Shown here: piece by piece, positions 20,344-29,693 of the stretch
Position numbering within the stretch: position 1 is the stretch's first letter
Layout of the letters: each line of letters starts with the position of its first letter
DNA from: Pseudomonas sp. CC6-YY-74
GTDB taxonomy: Bacteria > Pseudomonadota > Gammaproteobacteria > Pseudomonadales > Pseudomonadaceae
Direction of reading: 5' to 3'
DNA: 64,000 bases
Assembly: GCF_002025205.1 (NCBI RefSeq)
Contig: NZ_CP019947.1
Span: forward strand, 255,501 to 319,500
Made by a program: the position numbers and the translations under genes
Notes under the pieces: generated by a model
The model's database searches: none
What the model saw: only the letters and a program-made list of their open reading frames with translations
What the model was told of the DNA's origin: nothing

Positions 20344-20571
20344 ACGCGGCGGATCGGGCGCTGCCCGGGTGCCCTGGACGTGCTCCCGAGGCGCCCGATC
20401 GCTGCGTGATTGCGTCTGAAAGGCCCAGGTGTATCCGACTTTCGGTGACTTGTGCGGTGGGGGGGCGCTGTGTATCTTGGTCAACCTTTTGGCCACTTGG
20501 CAGCTTGCCGAGTGTTGCCGGAACCATTCTGAGATTGGCCCCATGAGGCGAGTCCGACGCTTTTTTCTTAA

Positions 20572-21237
<666 letters not shown>

Positions 21238-21256
21238 GTCTCGATCCGCAGTTGTT

Positions 21257-21287
21257 CAACGGCCCGCTTGCGGGCCGTTGTCGTTTC
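21257..21287 (+). terminator. Terminator after adk
   Basis: CAACGGCCCG and CGGGCCGTTG form a perfect 10-bp stem with CTTG loop, followed by TCGTTTCT. Confidence 0.85.
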
Positions 21288-21368
21288 TGCAACAGGCGAG
21301 CTAGGGTTCGGTTAAATCCGCGTCGTTCTCAGAACAGTAGCCTTGCTCAGGCAAGCTAGTCTCGAGTG

Positions 21369-21384
21369 TCTGGTCTATACCAGA
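21369..21384. promoter_or_regulatory. Candidate operator upstream of pchP
   Basis: TCTGGTCTATACCAGA is a 6-bp inverted repeat with a 4-base centre, ending 38 bases before the pchP start. It resembles a dimer binding site; the regulator is unknown. Confidence 0.4.
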
Positions 21385-21422
21385 TAGGCTTATTTCTTCA
21401 TTAGACGGAAGTAGGAGAACAC

Positions 21423-22478
21423 ATGAGAGCTATGCAGGCGTGGATGATCGGTCTGACCATGAGCGTTGCGTCCCTGGGCGCCGCCGCTACCGAACTGCAT
21501 CACTGGCCCAGCGAAGCCGCCGCCCAACTCGACAGCATGATCGCCGCCAACGCCAATAAAGGCGCCTATGCGGTATTCGATATGGACAACACCACCTACC
21601 AATTCGACATCGAGGAGTCGCTGCTGCCCTACCTGGAAATGAAGGGGTTACTGACGCGCGAAAACATGGACCCCTCGCTCAAGCTGATTCCGTTCAAGGA
21701 CACGCCAGCGTTCAAGGAAAGCCTCAATAGCTACTACTACCGCCTGTGCGAAGTCGACAACCTGATCTGCTATCCCTGGGTGGCGCAGATATTCTCCGGT
21801 TTCACCTTGCGTGAGCTGAAGGGCTATGTCGATGAGGTCATGGCCTATGGCAAACCGATCCCCCTCAAGTACTACGATGGCGACACGGTGGTCGAAGGCA
21901 GCGTCAATCCGCCCAAGCCCTTCGCCGGCATGCAGGAGTTGTACAACCGCCTGCAGGAAAACGGCATCGAGGTCTATGTGATCAGCGCCGCCAGCGAAGA
22001 GCTGGTGCGGATGATCGCCAGCGATCCCAAGTACGGCTACAACGTCAAGCCGGCCAACGTCATCGGCGTCAACATGCTGCTCAAGGACCGCAAAAGCGGC
22101 GCGCTGACCACCTCGCGCCTGCAGGTGCAGAAGGGTAGTTATGATCCGGCGAACAACCTCGACCTGGAAGTGACGCCGTTCCTGATGAACCCGATGACCT
22201 GGTACGAGGGCAAGCTCGGTACCATTTTCGGCTGGATCGACCAGTGGAAGATGCCGGTGCTGGTAGCGGGCGACACGCCGCTGTCCGATGGCTACATGCT
22301 GTTCAACGCGACCGACACCACTAAGGGTGGGCTGCGGGTCTGGGTCGATCGCAAGGCCAAGTACACCCAGCAGGTCAAGGATTGGCAGGCCTCTGCGGCC
22401 AAGCGCCAAGGCGAACTGGGCTTGCCGGTGAATGCCGACAAAAACTGGATCGTGGTCACGCCCGAGCAACTGCACTAA
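21423..22478 (+). CDS. pchP: Phosphorylcholine phosphatase, HAD family, periplasmic
   Basis: The 351-residue protein has a signal peptide of about 22 residues, then the HAD nucleophile motif DMDNT at 53-57 (31-35 in the mature protein, matching the numbering of the P. aeruginosa enzyme). VISAAS is motif II and [13 protein letters not shown] motif IV. It releases choline from phosphorylcholine in the periplasm. AGGAGA lies before ATG 21423. Here it sits between adk and tsaB. Supplying choline fits the betaine functions elsewhere in this window, though no shared regulation is visible. Confidence 0.85.
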   Translation: MRAMQAWMIGLTMSVASLGAAATELHHWPSEAAAQLDSMIAANANKGAYAVFDMDNTTYQFDIEESLLPYLEMKGLLTRENMDPSLKLIPFKDTPAFKESLNSYYYRLCEVDNLICYPWVAQIFSGFTLRELKGYVDEVMAYGKPIPLKYYDGDTVVEGSVNPPKPFAGMQELYNRLQENGIEVYVISAASEELVRMIASDPKYGYNVKPANVIGVNMLLKDRKSGALTTSRLQVQKGSYDPANNLDLEVTPFLMNPMTWYEGKLGTIFGWIDQWKMPVLVAGDTPLSDGYMLFNATDTTKGGLRVWVDRKAKYTQQVKDWQASAAKRQGELGLPVNADKNWIVVTPEQLH

Positions 22479-22511
22479 GGCCTGTCGGGCTGGCCTGCGG
22501 ACTGGTTTCGT

Positions 22512-22541
22512 TGTCCGGGCGCCGCAATGGTGGCCCGGACA
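22512..22541 (+). terminator. Hairpin after pchP
   Basis: TGTCCGGGC at 22512-22520 pairs with GCCCGGACA at 22533-22541 over a 12-base loop. No T-run follows, so terminator function is tentative. Confidence 0.4.
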
Positions 22542-22604
22542 GCTGGCAAAAATGCCGCTAAACCGTTTTAATGCCCGCCCACTCGCTAACCTGTCCGAAT
22601 CCCA

Positions 22605-23285
22605 ATGACCACTCTGCTGGCCCTGGATACCGCTACCGAAGCCTGCTCCGTCGCCTTGTTGCATGACGGCAAGGTAATCAGCCATTACGAGGTGATTCCG
22701 CGCCAGCATGCCCAGCGCTTGTTGCCGATGATCCAGGATCTGCTGGCCCAGGCCGGTGTGCCACTGTCGGCGCTGGATGCAATTGCCTTCGGCCGTGGTC
22801 CGGGGGCCTTTACCGGCGTGCGTATCGCCGTCGGCGTGGTGCAAGGCCTGGCCTTTGCCCTGGATCGTCCGGTGGTGCCGGTGTCCAACTTGGCGGTCCT
22901 GGCCCAGCGCGCGCAGCGCGAGCACGGCGCCACACAGGTGGCTGCGGCCATCGACGCGCGTATGGATGAGATCTACTGGGGCTGCTATCGCAGCGACAAC
23001 GGGGAAATGCGCCTTGCCGGAGGCGAAGTGGTGTTGCCGCCCGAACGGGCCGTTTTGCCGCAAGACGCCACGGGTGACTGGTTCGGCGCCGGCACCGGCT
23101 GGGGCACGTTCGCCGCGCGCATCCCGCTGACCCCGTATGCACAGGATGGTGCGCTGCTGCCGCATGCCGAAGACCTGCTCAGCCTGGCGCGCTTTGCCTG
23201 GGCGCGGGGGGAGGCAGTGGTAGCCGATGAGGCCCTGCCGGTGTACCTGCGCGACAAGGTCGCCACGCCGAAAGCGCCGCAGTAA
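22605..23285 (+). CDS. tsaB: tRNA threonylcarbamoyladenosine biosynthesis protein TsaB
   Basis: The 226-residue protein starts MTTLLALDTATEACSVALL and carries FGRGPGAFTGVRI, both diagnostic of TsaB. It is the non-catalytic partner that, with TsaD and TsaE, makes t6A37 in ANN-decoding tRNAs. Length matches the family. Confidence 0.93.
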   Translation: MTTLLALDTATEACSVALLHDGKVISHYEVIPRQHAQRLLPMIQDLLAQAGVPLSALDAIAFGRGPGAFTGVRIAVGVVQGLAFALDRPVVPVSNLAVLAQRAQREHGATQVAAAIDARMDEIYWGCYRSDNGEMRLAGGEVVLPPERAVLPQDATGDWFGAGTGWGTFAARIPLTPYAQDGALLPHAEDLLSLARFAWARGEAVVADEALPVYLRDKVATPKAPQ

Positions 23286-23470
23286 AGGGCTCTATCTCAA
23301 CTCGTGGTGCGCGGTTAATCGCCAAGGCGCGCCGTTTGTCGGGACCAGCTCGCTGTTTTGCCTAGATACTCTGCGTCGCTCCGTTCCACGATCAATTGCC
23401 AATCCGCCTGGGCGGGGCTAAATTGCAGGTACTTCCACCCATTTGACTGACCACTGCCGAGCAGTAATAG

Positions 23471-23812
23471 ATGCGCATCGACGGCTCCATACCTTCCTAC
23501 TCGCCAGATCGCGGGCCTCGTTCGGGCACGGCGGTTACGCCGTTTCGCGAAGCCCAGCGCGAGATAGAGCAGCGTCGTGAGCAACCGGCAGCCCCGGCGA
23601 GCAGTCAGGGTTTCGAGCAAACAGCGCAAACCCGTCGGGTACAGGCTGCCAACGCCAGCACCGACAACCTGCCGGTACGGGCGCAGAACCTTGCCTACCA
23701 GCCAGGCGTCAGCAATCGCGCGGCCCAGGCGATTGCCAGTTACAGCGCCACCGCTACCTACGCCAGCGAGCCTGGCGCCCAGGAAATACTGGGCCTTGAT
23801 CTCTACGCCTGA
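23471..23812 (+). CDS. Hypothetical protein, low complexity
   Basis: A 113-residue protein rich in Ala, Gln, Arg and Ser (QREIEQRREQPAAPASSQ). It ends with EILGLDLYA, which looks like a structured tail. No signal or membrane segment. The position after tsaB and before the DUF72 gene suggests a conserved Pseudomonas unknown. Function not recognised. Confidence 0.6.
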   Translation: MRIDGSIPSYSPDRGPRSGTAVTPFREAQREIEQRREQPAAPASSQGFEQTAQTRRVQAANASTDNLPVRAQNLAYQPGVSNRAAQAIASYSATATYASEPGAQEILGLDLYA

Positions 23813-23824
23813 TAACGAACTCTG

Positions 23825-24684
23825 ATGCGCCCCTACTTTCTTGGCTGCCCATCCTGGAGCGAGCCGGCTTGGCGTGGTTCGCTGTATCCGGATAGTGCCC
23901 GCCCGGCGGACTTTTTGCCGCGCTACGCCGAAGTCTTCAATGCGGTCGAGGGCAACACCACTTTCTATGCGCGACCCTCGGCCGCTACGGTTGCCCGTTG
24001 GGCTGCACTGATGCCCGCGCACTTTCATTTTTGCGCCAAGCTGCCGCGCGATATCAGCCATGCCGGGGATTTGCGCGAGCAACTCGCCGCCAGTGACGAC
24101 TTTCGCCGCCTGCTGGCGCCCTTGGGCGCGCGGGTGGCGCCAATCTGGTTGCAGTTGCCCGCCAGCTTCGGCCCGTCGCGTCTCGCTGAATTGAGCGCCT
24201 TTATCGAACACTGGTCCGGCAGTGGACTGGCCGTCGAGGTGCGTAATCCAGCCTTCTTCGCCAAGGGTGAAGAGGAACGGGCGCTCAATCGCCTGCTGCT
24301 GGAGCGGGGCATCGAGCGGATCTGCCTGGATGCGCGGCCTTGTTCAGTTGTGTCTCGCAGGAGCCGGCGCTGCTGCATGCCCAGGCGAAGAAGCCGCGCC
24401 TGCCGATCCGGCCAACGGCGTTCAGTCAGGCGCCGCAGCTGCGCTTTATCGGCCACCCCGAACTCGTTGCCAACGACCGCTTCATGGCGCCCTGGCTGGA
24501 CAAGGTTGCCGGCTGGATCGAGGAGGGGCGCACGCCTCACGTGTTCCTGCACACCTTCGATAACCGTCTGGCGCCGCAGTTGGCGCGACGCTTTCACAAC
24601 CAATTGCGGCAGCGGCTACCCGATTTGCCGGCATTGCCCGAGCCCGTGGTCGAGCCCGTGCTGGAGCAACTGGGCCTGCTCTGA
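23825..24684 (+). pseudogene. DUF72 (YecE-like) protein, frameshifted
   Basis: The first part (MRPYFLGCPSWSEPAWRGSLYP, NAVEGNTTFYARP, FCAKLPRDISH, VEVRNPAFF) is a clear DUF72 N terminus. The second part continues in the next frame (LFSCVSQEPALL, PHVFLHTFDNRLAPQLARRF) to TGA at 24684. The shift needs one added base at about 24338, in CGCGGCCTTGTT. Restored length would be about 286 residues, normal for DUF72. Both halves look undamaged, so a fresh mutation or a base-calling error is likely. Confidence 0.8.
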
Positions 24685-24754
24685 TTGGCAGCCCTGCATG
24701 AAAGGCGGTAAACCCGCATGGATCCTGAATCGAGGCCTTGCCTAGCTAGATCGC

Positions 24755-24769
24755 TAGACGACTGGTCTA
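24755..24769. promoter_or_regulatory. TetR operator, copy 1
   Basis: TAGACGACTGGTCTA is an inverted repeat (TAGAC-N5-GTCTA) 22 bases before the TetR gene. A near-identical site lies at 25427-25441 before the operon, implying autoregulation. It resembles NemR-type sites. Confidence 0.7.
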
Positions 24770-24791
24770 TTTAAAGTGTAGGGTTGCCACC

Positions 24792-25373
24792 ATGAAAAGC
24801 GCTTACGACGATACTCGCCAACACCTGCTCGACACCGGTCACCGCATCATGGCCGCCAAGGGCTTCAGCGGTGTGGGCCTGAATGAGATCTTGCAGACCG
24901 CCGGCGTGCCTAAGGGCTCGTTCTATCACTACTTCAAATCTAAGGAGCTGTTCGGTCAGGCCTTGCTCGAGGACTATTTCAAGAAGTACCTGGAACAAGT
25001 GGAGCAGCGCTTCTCACCCAGCGGGCAGTCGGCCCGCGAGCGGTTGATGGGTTACTGGCAGCAGTGGTTGGACAGCTATTCAGGCCCTTGCAGTCAACAG
25101 CAGTGCCTGGTGGTCAAGCTGAGCGCCGAGGTCGCCGACCTCTCCGAAAGTATGCGCATCACCTTGCGCGATGGTACGGACCGGATCATCGCCAGCCTCG
25201 CCGGCTGCATCGAGGCCGGCAAACAGGATGGCTCACTGATAGATAGCGAGCCCCGGCAGACCGCCACCCTGCTGTACCAGTTGTGGCTGGGCGCCAGTCT
25301 GCTGGCCAAGCTGCACCGCAACAGCCTGCCAATGGAGCAGGCGATGAGCATGACGCACAAGCTGCTCGATTAA
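24792..25373 (+). CDS. TetR-family repressor of the aldehyde/electrophile operon
   Basis: The 193-residue repressor has the TetR helix-turn-helix near residues 28-47 (GVGLNEILQTAGVPKGSFYHYF) and a ligand domain with Cys pairs (PCSQQQC, around residue 100-105). NemR-like proteins sense electrophiles through a cysteine in this region, which fits the downstream genes. Operators lie before it and before the operon. Confidence 0.8.
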   Translation: MKSAYDDTRQHLLDTGHRIMAAKGFSGVGLNEILQTAGVPKGSFYHYFKSKELFGQALLEDYFKKYLEQVEQRFSPSGQSARERLMGYWQQWLDSYSGPCSQQQCLVVKLSAEVADLSESMRITLRDGTDRIIASLAGCIEAGKQDGSLIDSEPRQTATLLYQLWLGASLLAKLHRNSLPMEQAMSMTHKLLD

Positions 25374-25390
25374 CCATTCGCCGCACCCGT

Positions 25391-25416
25391 ACCCGCCAGC
25401 ATGGCGGGTATCTTTG
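25391..25416 (+). terminator. Terminator between the TetR gene and the operon
   Basis: ACCCGCCA at 25391-25398 pairs with TGGCGGGT at 25402-25409, loop GCA, followed by ATCTTT. It separates the regulator from the yqhD-like gene, which therefore has its own promoter. Confidence 0.65.
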
Positions 25417-25426
25417 GTGTCGCCTC

Positions 25427-25441
25427 TAGTCGACTGGTCTA
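25427..25441. promoter_or_regulatory. TetR operator, copy 2
   Basis: TAGTCGACTGGTCTA matches copy 1 at 14 of 15 positions (CGACTGGTCTA identical). It lies 54 bases before the yqhD-like start, at the expected promoter of the detoxification operon. Confidence 0.7.
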
Positions 25442-25494
25442 ATTATTTAACGTAAGTATCGAACGTATTCGGCCCATCAAGGATCTCACTACTT

Positions 25495-26652
25495 ATGCTC
25501 AACTTCGATTTCTACAACCCCACCCACATCAGCTTCGGCGAAGGCCGCATCGCCGAACTGGATCGCCTGATCCCGGCCAATGCGCGGGTGCTGGTGTTGT
25601 TTGGCGGCCACAGCGCCCAGCGTACCGGGACCCTGGGCGAAGTGCAGGCTGCGCTGGCGGATCGCGAGGTACTGCTGTTTGGCGGTATCGAGCCCAACCC
25701 CGGTTACGAAACCCTGATGGAAGCGGTGGCGCTGGTGCGCCGTGAGGCTGTGGACTTCCTGCTGGCGGTGGGCGGCGGTTCGGTGATCGATGGCACCAAG
25801 TTTGTCGCGGCTGCTGCCAACTATGCCGGCGAGCCGTGGGAGATCCTCCAGAGTCACGGCGGCAAGGTCACTCAGGCATTGCCCTTCGGCGCGGTGCTAA
25901 CCCTGCCGGCAACCGGCTCGGAGATGAATAACGGCGGCGTGGTCACCCGCAAGTCGCTGCAGGCCAAACTGCCGTTCCGGAACAAGTTGCTGTTTCCGGT
26001 GTTCTCGATTCTCGACCCGAGCAAAACTTTTACCCTGCCGGAACGCCAGGTGGCCAATGGTGTGGTCGATGCGTTTGTACATGTGGTCGAGCAGTACCTG
26101 ACTTACCCGGCCGATGCCCCGGTGCAGGATCGCTTCGCCGAAGGCCTGCTGCTGACGCTGATCGAACTCGGCCCCAAGGCGTTGAGTCAGCCGCAGGATT
26201 ACCAGGTACGCGCTAACCTGATGTGGGTGGCGACCCTGGCGCTCAATGGTCTGATCGGCGCGGGCGTGCCGCAAGACTGGGCCACGCACATGATCGGTCA
26301 TGAAATCACCGCGTTGTATGGTCTCGATCATGCGCAGACCCTGGCCGTGGTACTGCCGGTCATGTTGCAGCAACGCCGCGCAGCCAAGCACGCCAAACTG
26401 TTGCAATACGCCGAACGGGTTTGGGGCTTGAGTAGCGGCAGCGAAGCGCAGCGCATCGACGCGGCCATCGTGCGTACCCGGGATTTCTTCGAGTCCCTCG
26501 GGGTGAAAACCCGCTTGGGCGATTACCAACTGGGGCAGGAAGTGATCGAACCCTTGATCGCTCAACTCGAGGCACATGGCATGACCCGCCTGGGCGAGCA
26601 CCGCGATGTCACCCCGGCCATCAGCCGCCAGGTGCTGCAAGCCTGCCTTTAA
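25495..26652 (+). CDS. YqhD-like iron-dependent alcohol dehydrogenase / aldehyde reductase
   Basis: The 385-residue enzyme starts MLNFDFYNPTHISFGEG, nearly the consensus of the YqhD branch of Fe-containing alcohol dehydrogenases. The GGGSVIDGTK nucleotide motif and the metal ligands (DAFVHVVEQ, MIGHEITALYGLDH) are intact. YqhD uses NADPH to reduce short toxic aldehydes such as methylglyoxal and acrolein. First gene of a three-gene operon (gaps 26 and 22 bases). Confidence 0.85.
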   Translation: MLNFDFYNPTHISFGEGRIAELDRLIPANARVLVLFGGHSAQRTGTLGEVQAALADREVLLFGGIEPNPGYETLMEAVALVRREAVDFLLAVGGGSVIDGTKFVAAAANYAGEPWEILQSHGGKVTQALPFGAVLTLPATGSEMNNGGVVTRKSLQAKLPFRNKLLFPVFSILDPSKTFTLPERQVANGVVDAFVHVVEQYLTYPADAPVQDRFAEGLLLTLIELGPKALSQPQDYQVRANLMWVATLALNGLIGAGVPQDWATHMIGHEITALYGLDHAQTLAVVLPVMLQQRRAAKHAKLLQYAERVWGLSSGSEAQRIDAAIVRTRDFFESLGVKTRLGDYQLGQEVIEPLIAQLEAHGMTRLGEHRDVTPAISRQVLQACL

Positions 26653-26678
26653 TTCATTGCATTCGACGGAGTAGAACA

Positions 26679-27716
26679 ATGACCCAGACCCAAGCAATCA
26701 ACCGCCAAGTCGTGCTGGCCTCGCGCCCGTATGGCGCCCCCACGGCAGACAACTTCCGGATGGAGCAAGCGGCTATGCCCGCGCCGGCTGACGGCGAAGT
26801 GCTGCTGCGCACCGTCTACCTGTCGCTGGACCCCTATATGCGCGGTCGCATGAGCGACGCACCCTCCTATGCGGCGCCGGTCGAGGAAGGCGGGGTGATG
26901 GTGGGCGCGACCGTGAGTCGGGTGGTGGCGTCCAAGCACCCGGACTATCAGGTCGGTGACTGGGTCCAGGCCTACGCCGGCTGGCAGGACTACGCGCTCT
27001 CCGACGGTACTGGCCTGACTCACCTCGGCGCCACGCCGGAAAATCCAGCCTATGCCCTAGGCATTCTCGGTATGCCGGGCTTCACCGCCTACATGGGTCT
27101 GCTGGACATCGGTCAGCCCAAGGCGGGCGAGACCCTGGTGGTCGCGGCGGCCACCGGGCCGGTCGGCGCCACAGTCGGGCAGATCGGCAAGCTCAAGGGC
27201 TGTTACGTGGTCGGCGTGGCCGGCGGCCCGGAGAAGTGTCAGCATGCGGTTGAGGTACAGGGCTTCGATGCCTGCATCGACCACCGTGCGCCGGACTTTG
27301 CCGAGCAACTGGCCAAGGCCTGCCCGCAGGGCATCGATATCTATTATGAAAACGTCGGCGGCAAGGTCTTCGATGCGGTGCTGCCGCTGCTCAATACCTC
27401 GGCACGCATACCGGTGTGCGGCCTGATCGCCCACTACAACGCCACGGCACTGCCGGATGGGCCCGACCGCATGGCGTTGCTGATGCGCACGGTGCTGACC
27501 AAGCGCCTGAAGATTCAAGGCTTCATCATCTTCGACGATTACGCGCACCGTTATGGCGAGTTCGCCCAGGACATGGGCGCTTGGCTCGCGTCTGGCCAGA
27601 TCAACTACCGCGAAGACCTGGTGGACGGTCTGGAGCAAGCGCCACAGGCCTTTATCGGTCTGCTCGAAGGCAAGAACTTCGGCAAGCTGGTGATCCGCGT
27701 TGGCGCCGATAACTAA
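26679..27716 (+). CDS. NADP-dependent MDR oxidoreductase (CurA/YncB-like)
   Basis: The 345-residue protein belongs to the zinc-independent medium-chain reductases: LSLDPYMRGRM near residue 48, and a nucleotide-binding AATGPVGATVGQIGKLKG near 155-172, with YYENVGGK and the C-terminal EGKNFGKLVIRV. Such enzymes reduce alpha,beta-unsaturated carbonyls with NADPH. Second gene of the TetR-controlled operon. Confidence 0.85.
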   Translation: MTQTQAINRQVVLASRPYGAPTADNFRMEQAAMPAPADGEVLLRTVYLSLDPYMRGRMSDAPSYAAPVEEGGVMVGATVSRVVASKHPDYQVGDWVQAYAGWQDYALSDGTGLTHLGATPENPAYALGILGMPGFTAYMGLLDIGQPKAGETLVVAAATGPVGATVGQIGKLKGCYVVGVAGGPEKCQHAVEVQGFDACIDHRAPDFAEQLAKACPQGIDIYYENVGGKVFDAVLPLLNTSARIPVCGLIAHYNATALPDGPDRMALLMRTVLTKRLKIQGFIIFDDYAHRYGEFAQDMGAWLASGQINYREDLVDGLEQAPQAFIGLLEGKNFGKLVIRVGADN

Positions 27717-27738
27717 CCCGTAGACAGGAGAGCACAGC

Positions 27739-28422
27739 ATGAAGATTCTGATGGTTTTGACGTCCCACGATCAGCTGGGCAACACCGGCAAGAAGACTGG
27801 CTTCTGGCTGGAGGAGTTCGCCGCGCCCTATTACGTGTTCAAGGATGCCGGCGCCGAGCTGACCCTGGCCTCGCCCAAGGGCGGTCAGCCGCCGCTGGAC
27901 CCGGTGAGCGATGTAGCCGACGCGCAAACGGCCGCCACCGAGCGTTTTCGCGCCGATCCCGAAGCCGAGGACGCGTTGGCCACTACCCTGAAATTGGCGG
28001 ACATCCGCGCCGATGACTATGACGCGGTGTTCTATCCGGGCGGCCACGGTCCACTCTGGGACCTGGCCGAAGATGCCCACTCCATTGCCCTGGTCGAAGC
28101 CTTCTATGCTGCCGGCAAGCCGGTCAGCGCGGTGTGCCATGCGCCGGCTATCTTCCGCCATACCAAGGGCGCCGATGGCCAGCCACTGGTCAGCGGCAAG
28201 CGCGTCACCGGCTTCAGCAATAGCGAGGAAGCCGCGGTGCAGCTGACCGATGTGGTGCCGTTCCTGGTCGAGGATATGCTCCAAGCCAACGGCGGCCAGT
28301 ACGCCAAGGCGGACGACTGGCATACCTACGTGGTCACCGATGGCTTGCTGATTACCGGGCAGAACCCGGCCTCGTCCGAATACGCGGCCAAGGCGCTGCT
28401 CGCGCTGCTCGAGCAGCTTTAA
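27739..28422 (+). CDS. DJ-1/PfpI family protein (Hsp31/YhbO-like, type 1 glutamine amidotransferase fold)
   Basis: The 227-residue protein has the nucleophile elbow AVCHAPA and YPGGHGPLWDLA of the DJ-1/PfpI fold. The family includes glutathione-independent glyoxalases and deglycases. With YqhD- and CurA-like neighbours it completes a reactive-aldehyde response. An AGGAG ribosome site precedes ATG 27739. Confidence 0.85.
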   Translation: MKILMVLTSHDQLGNTGKKTGFWLEEFAAPYYVFKDAGAELTLASPKGGQPPLDPVSDVADAQTAATERFRADPEAEDALATTLKLADIRADDYDAVFYPGGHGPLWDLAEDAHSIALVEAFYAAGKPVSAVCHAPAIFRHTKGADGQPLVSGKRVTGFSNSEEAAVQLTDVVPFLVEDMLQANGGQYAKADDWHTYVVTDGLLITGQNPASSEYAAKALLALLEQL

Positions 28423-28460
28423 TCCCCTAGCGGCTGCGCGTCAGCAACTCGCGCGGACCG

Positions 28461-29570
28461 CTAGTACGCCACTTCGACACGGCCTTTGACCCGGGTGCAA
28501 CAGCTCAGCACATAACCCTCGGCGATCTCCTCCTCGGAGATGCCGCCGTTGTGCTGCATGGCCGTCTCACCGGTCACTACGCGCACCTTGCAGGTGCCGC
28601 AGATGCCCATACCGCAGGCTTTGGGGATGGTCAGGCCGGCGCTGGCGGCGGCCTCGTAGAGGGTCGTGCCAAGCTCGGCCTGCACCGATTTGCCGGAGTC
28701 GCTGAAGGTCACCCAATGGTTGACCTGGGGCTCTTCGGCCTGGGCCAAGGCCACGGCGGCCTGTTCCTCGGCACTGGCGATGTCCTCCTCTGGCGTCGCA
28801 CCGAAGGACTCCTCGTGATAGCGCGACAGGTCGTAGCCGGCCTCGGCGAGGAGGCGGCGCACGGCTTTCATGTAGGGCGCCGGCCCGCAGCAGAACACCT
28901 CGCGCTCGAGGAAGTCCGGGGCGATCAGCTGCAGCATCTCGCGACTGAGAAAGCCGCGGTAGCCAGCCCAGATCTGCCCGGTTTCGTTGCGCTCGCAGAT
29001 CAGGTGCAGCTTGAAGTTGTCGATGCGCGTGGACATGTAGTCCAGCTCGGCGCGGTAGATGATATCGGCCGGGGTGCGCGCGCTATGGGCGAAGACCATG
29101 TCGACTTCGCTGTTGGTGTTGAACAGCCAGCGCGCCATGGACATCACCGGGGTGATGCCGACGCCGCCGGAGAGCAGCAGCACCTTGTCGGCCGGGTAGT
29201 CGATGCAGTTGAACTGGCCGACCGGGCCGTGCACGGCGATCGGCTCGCCTTCCTTGAGGTGCTCGTGCAGCCAGTTGGAGACCCTTCCGCCCGGCACGCG
29301 CTTGACCGTGATGGAAAAGCTGTAGGGAATCGAGGACGCGCTGGAGATGGTATAGGAGCGCATCACCTGCTCGCCGTCGATCTCCAGTTCCAGGGTGACG
29401 AACTGCCCCGGCTTGAAAAAGAACAGCACCGGCTCCTGCATGCTGAAGCAGTAGGTGATGACGTCCGCCGTTTCCTTGATGACCTTGAGGCAGCGCACCA
29501 GGTGGCGGCCGTTGGCCCAGGTCTGGGTGCTGACCGGGTTGAGGTATTCACTGCTGGTGAGGCTGTTCAT
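28461..29570 (-). CDS. GbcB-like oxidoreductase subunit (FAD, NAD, 2Fe-2S) of a Rieske demethylase
   Basis: The 369-residue protein is a ferredoxin-NAD reductase fused to a C-terminal plant-type 2Fe-2S domain. The FAD motif MRSYTISSAS near 80 and the NAD loop LLLSGGVGITPVMSMARW precede Cys319, Cys324, Cys327 (ACGMGICGTC) and Cys357. This is the layout of GbcB, which passes electrons to the glycine betaine Rieske subunit. ATG 29570 (MNSLTSSEYLN) is the natural family start; an upstream in-frame ATG would add 23 unlikely residues. It is last in the minus-strand operon. Its oxygenase partner is the Rieske protein at 34921. Confidence 0.8.
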   Translation of the reverse strand: MNSLTSSEYLNPVSTQTWANGRHLVRCLKVIKETADVITYCFSMQEPVLFFFKPGQFVTLELEIDGEQVMRSYTISSASSIPYSFSITVKRVPGGRVSNWLHEHLKEGEPIAVHGPVGQFNCIDYPADKVLLLSGGVGITPVMSMARWLFNTNSEVDMVFAHSARTPADIIYRAELDYMSTRIDNFKLHLICERNETGQIWAGYRGFLSREMLQLIAPDFLEREVFCCGPAPYMKAVRRLLAEAGYDLSRYHEESFGATPEEDIASAEEQAAVALAQAEEPQVNHWVTFSDSGKSVQAELGTTLYEAAASAGLTIPKACGMGICGTCKVRVVTGETAMQHNGGISEEEIAEGYVLSCCTRVKGRVEVAY

Positions 29571-29693
29571 GAGCGTTTCTCGGCAATAGGGACGAACCCC
29601 CTCACCGTCGAAATACGGGGAGGGGGCTCGGTTGGTCATGAAGGCTTCGGCCGGTTCAGCGGCCGAGCTGCGCTTGCCCTGTGTAACGACCTG

